Both the position numbers and the translations under genes were made by a program. This document shows, one piece after another, positions 63,844-64,000 of a stretch of DNA of 64,000 nucleotides (the stretch's first letter is position 1; each line of letters opens with the position of its first letter). Under the pieces are notes generated by a model. It was not told where the DNA came from and did not search any database. It saw nothing but the letters and a program-made list of their open reading frames with translations. The stretch comes from Postechiella sp039985655 (GTDB taxonomy: Bacteria; Bacteroidota; Bacteroidia; Flavobacteriales; Flavobacteriaceae), in NCBI GenBank assembly GCA_039985655.1, contig JBDWSF010000018.1, positions 372,001-436,000 on the forward strand, written 5' to 3'.

Positions 63844-64000
63844 TTAATCTTCTGGCGGATACCCATGAATTTCTTCAAAAACTTCATCAAAATTAGTTCG
63901 TAAATACGAATTCAATTTCTTTCTGTATTCTCCACGTAACCATTCAACAAAGTTAAATGTACTTTTACTAATACATTTTGTGTAACGCTTTATTCTAAAA
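63844..64000 (-). CDS. 3' end of an unrecognised gene (partial)
   Basis: The minus strand is open from the window edge to a stop at 63844-63846, giving at least 51 residues: FRIKRYTKCISKSTFNFVEW followed by LRGEYRKKLNSYL and ending in EEIHGYPPED. The start lies outside the window. I do not recognise the family; the end is acidic and helical. Confidence 0.55.
   Translation of the reverse strand, partial: FRIKRYTKCISKSTFNFVEWLRGEYRKKLNSYLRTNFDEVFEEIHGYPPED

Overview
The window is AT-rich chromosomal DNA from a member of the Bacteroidota, almost certainly family Flavobacteriaceae. The evidence is a SusC/SusD pair, a protein with a type IX secretion (T9SS) sorting tail, many DUF families typical of that group, TAnnTTTG-type -7 promoter boxes, weak or absent Shine-Dalgarno sequences and several CspA-type cold-shock genes. 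I saw no rRNA, tRNA, CRISPR array or intact insertion sequence.

Region 1 (1-4515): a Crp/Fnr regulator, then a TetR regulator followed by three same-strand genes (DUF2062 membrane protein, multi-pass membrane protein, calcium-binding FG-GAP/UnbV protein). Two related 16-bp palindromes lie in front of tetR and in front of the three genes, which suggests one TetR regulon.

Region 2 (4764-23404): the most striking part, sixteen same-strand genes with overlaps or gaps of at most about 30 bp. In order they encode a small CxxC protein, a small Cys-rich membrane protein, a pseudo-phosphoesterase/beta-barrel protein, a Rieske-GltB fusion, a beta-barrel protein, a double-glutaredoxin/thioredoxin-reductase fusion, a TauE/SafE exporter, a Rieske-ThDP enzyme fusion, a YHS protein, a short malic enzyme, an HtrA protease, a TVGYGD ion channel, an NhaP-type antiporter, a DUF6268 barrel, polyphosphate kinase 1 and a Pycsar-effector-type (PycTM) membrane protein. 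I read this as one stress and redox/ion homeostasis operon: malic enzyme could supply NADPH and pyruvate, the reductase fusion would use NADPH, and the Rieske-ThDP enzyme would oxidise pyruvate. A DNA motif in front of it also occurs in front of the Crp/Fnr gene.

Region 3 (23405-41237): housekeeping and accessory genes: an IS3-type transposase remnant beside a sigma factor, two SDR proteins without the usual catalytic Tyr, two near-identical cold-shock genes flanking a 2.4-kb segment, a lectin-like lipoprotein, a DUF2339/DUF3999 pair, a degenerate intradiol-dioxygenase-like protein, a DUF1853 protein, a divergent methyltransferase/LysR pair, tandem DEAD-box helicases and a DMT transporter.

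Region 4 (41238-55176): a large T9SS-exported FN3/CUB-like repeat protein, then a rearranged locus. A copy of the 3' end of the MFS gene (45471-45608), an internally deleted SusC copy, a full SusC/SusD pair, decayed sequence, and an XRE-ImmA/IrrE plus unknown-partner operon with two operator-like palindromes are followed by the intact MFS gene.

Region 5 (55286-64000): a GT9 glycosyltransferase, a DoxX-like protein, an ECF sigma/anti-sigma/DUF4097 operon with a matching ECF-type promoter in front of the sigma gene and of a nearby outer-membrane protein, a DUF2807 lipoprotein whose start codon is preceded by eight CAAT repeats, two EamA transporters, a basic cold-shock-domain protein and the 3' end of an unrecognised gene.

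Several families of short dispersed palindromic repeats fill the intergenic gaps. All calls come from reading the sequence and provided translations; no database search was run.
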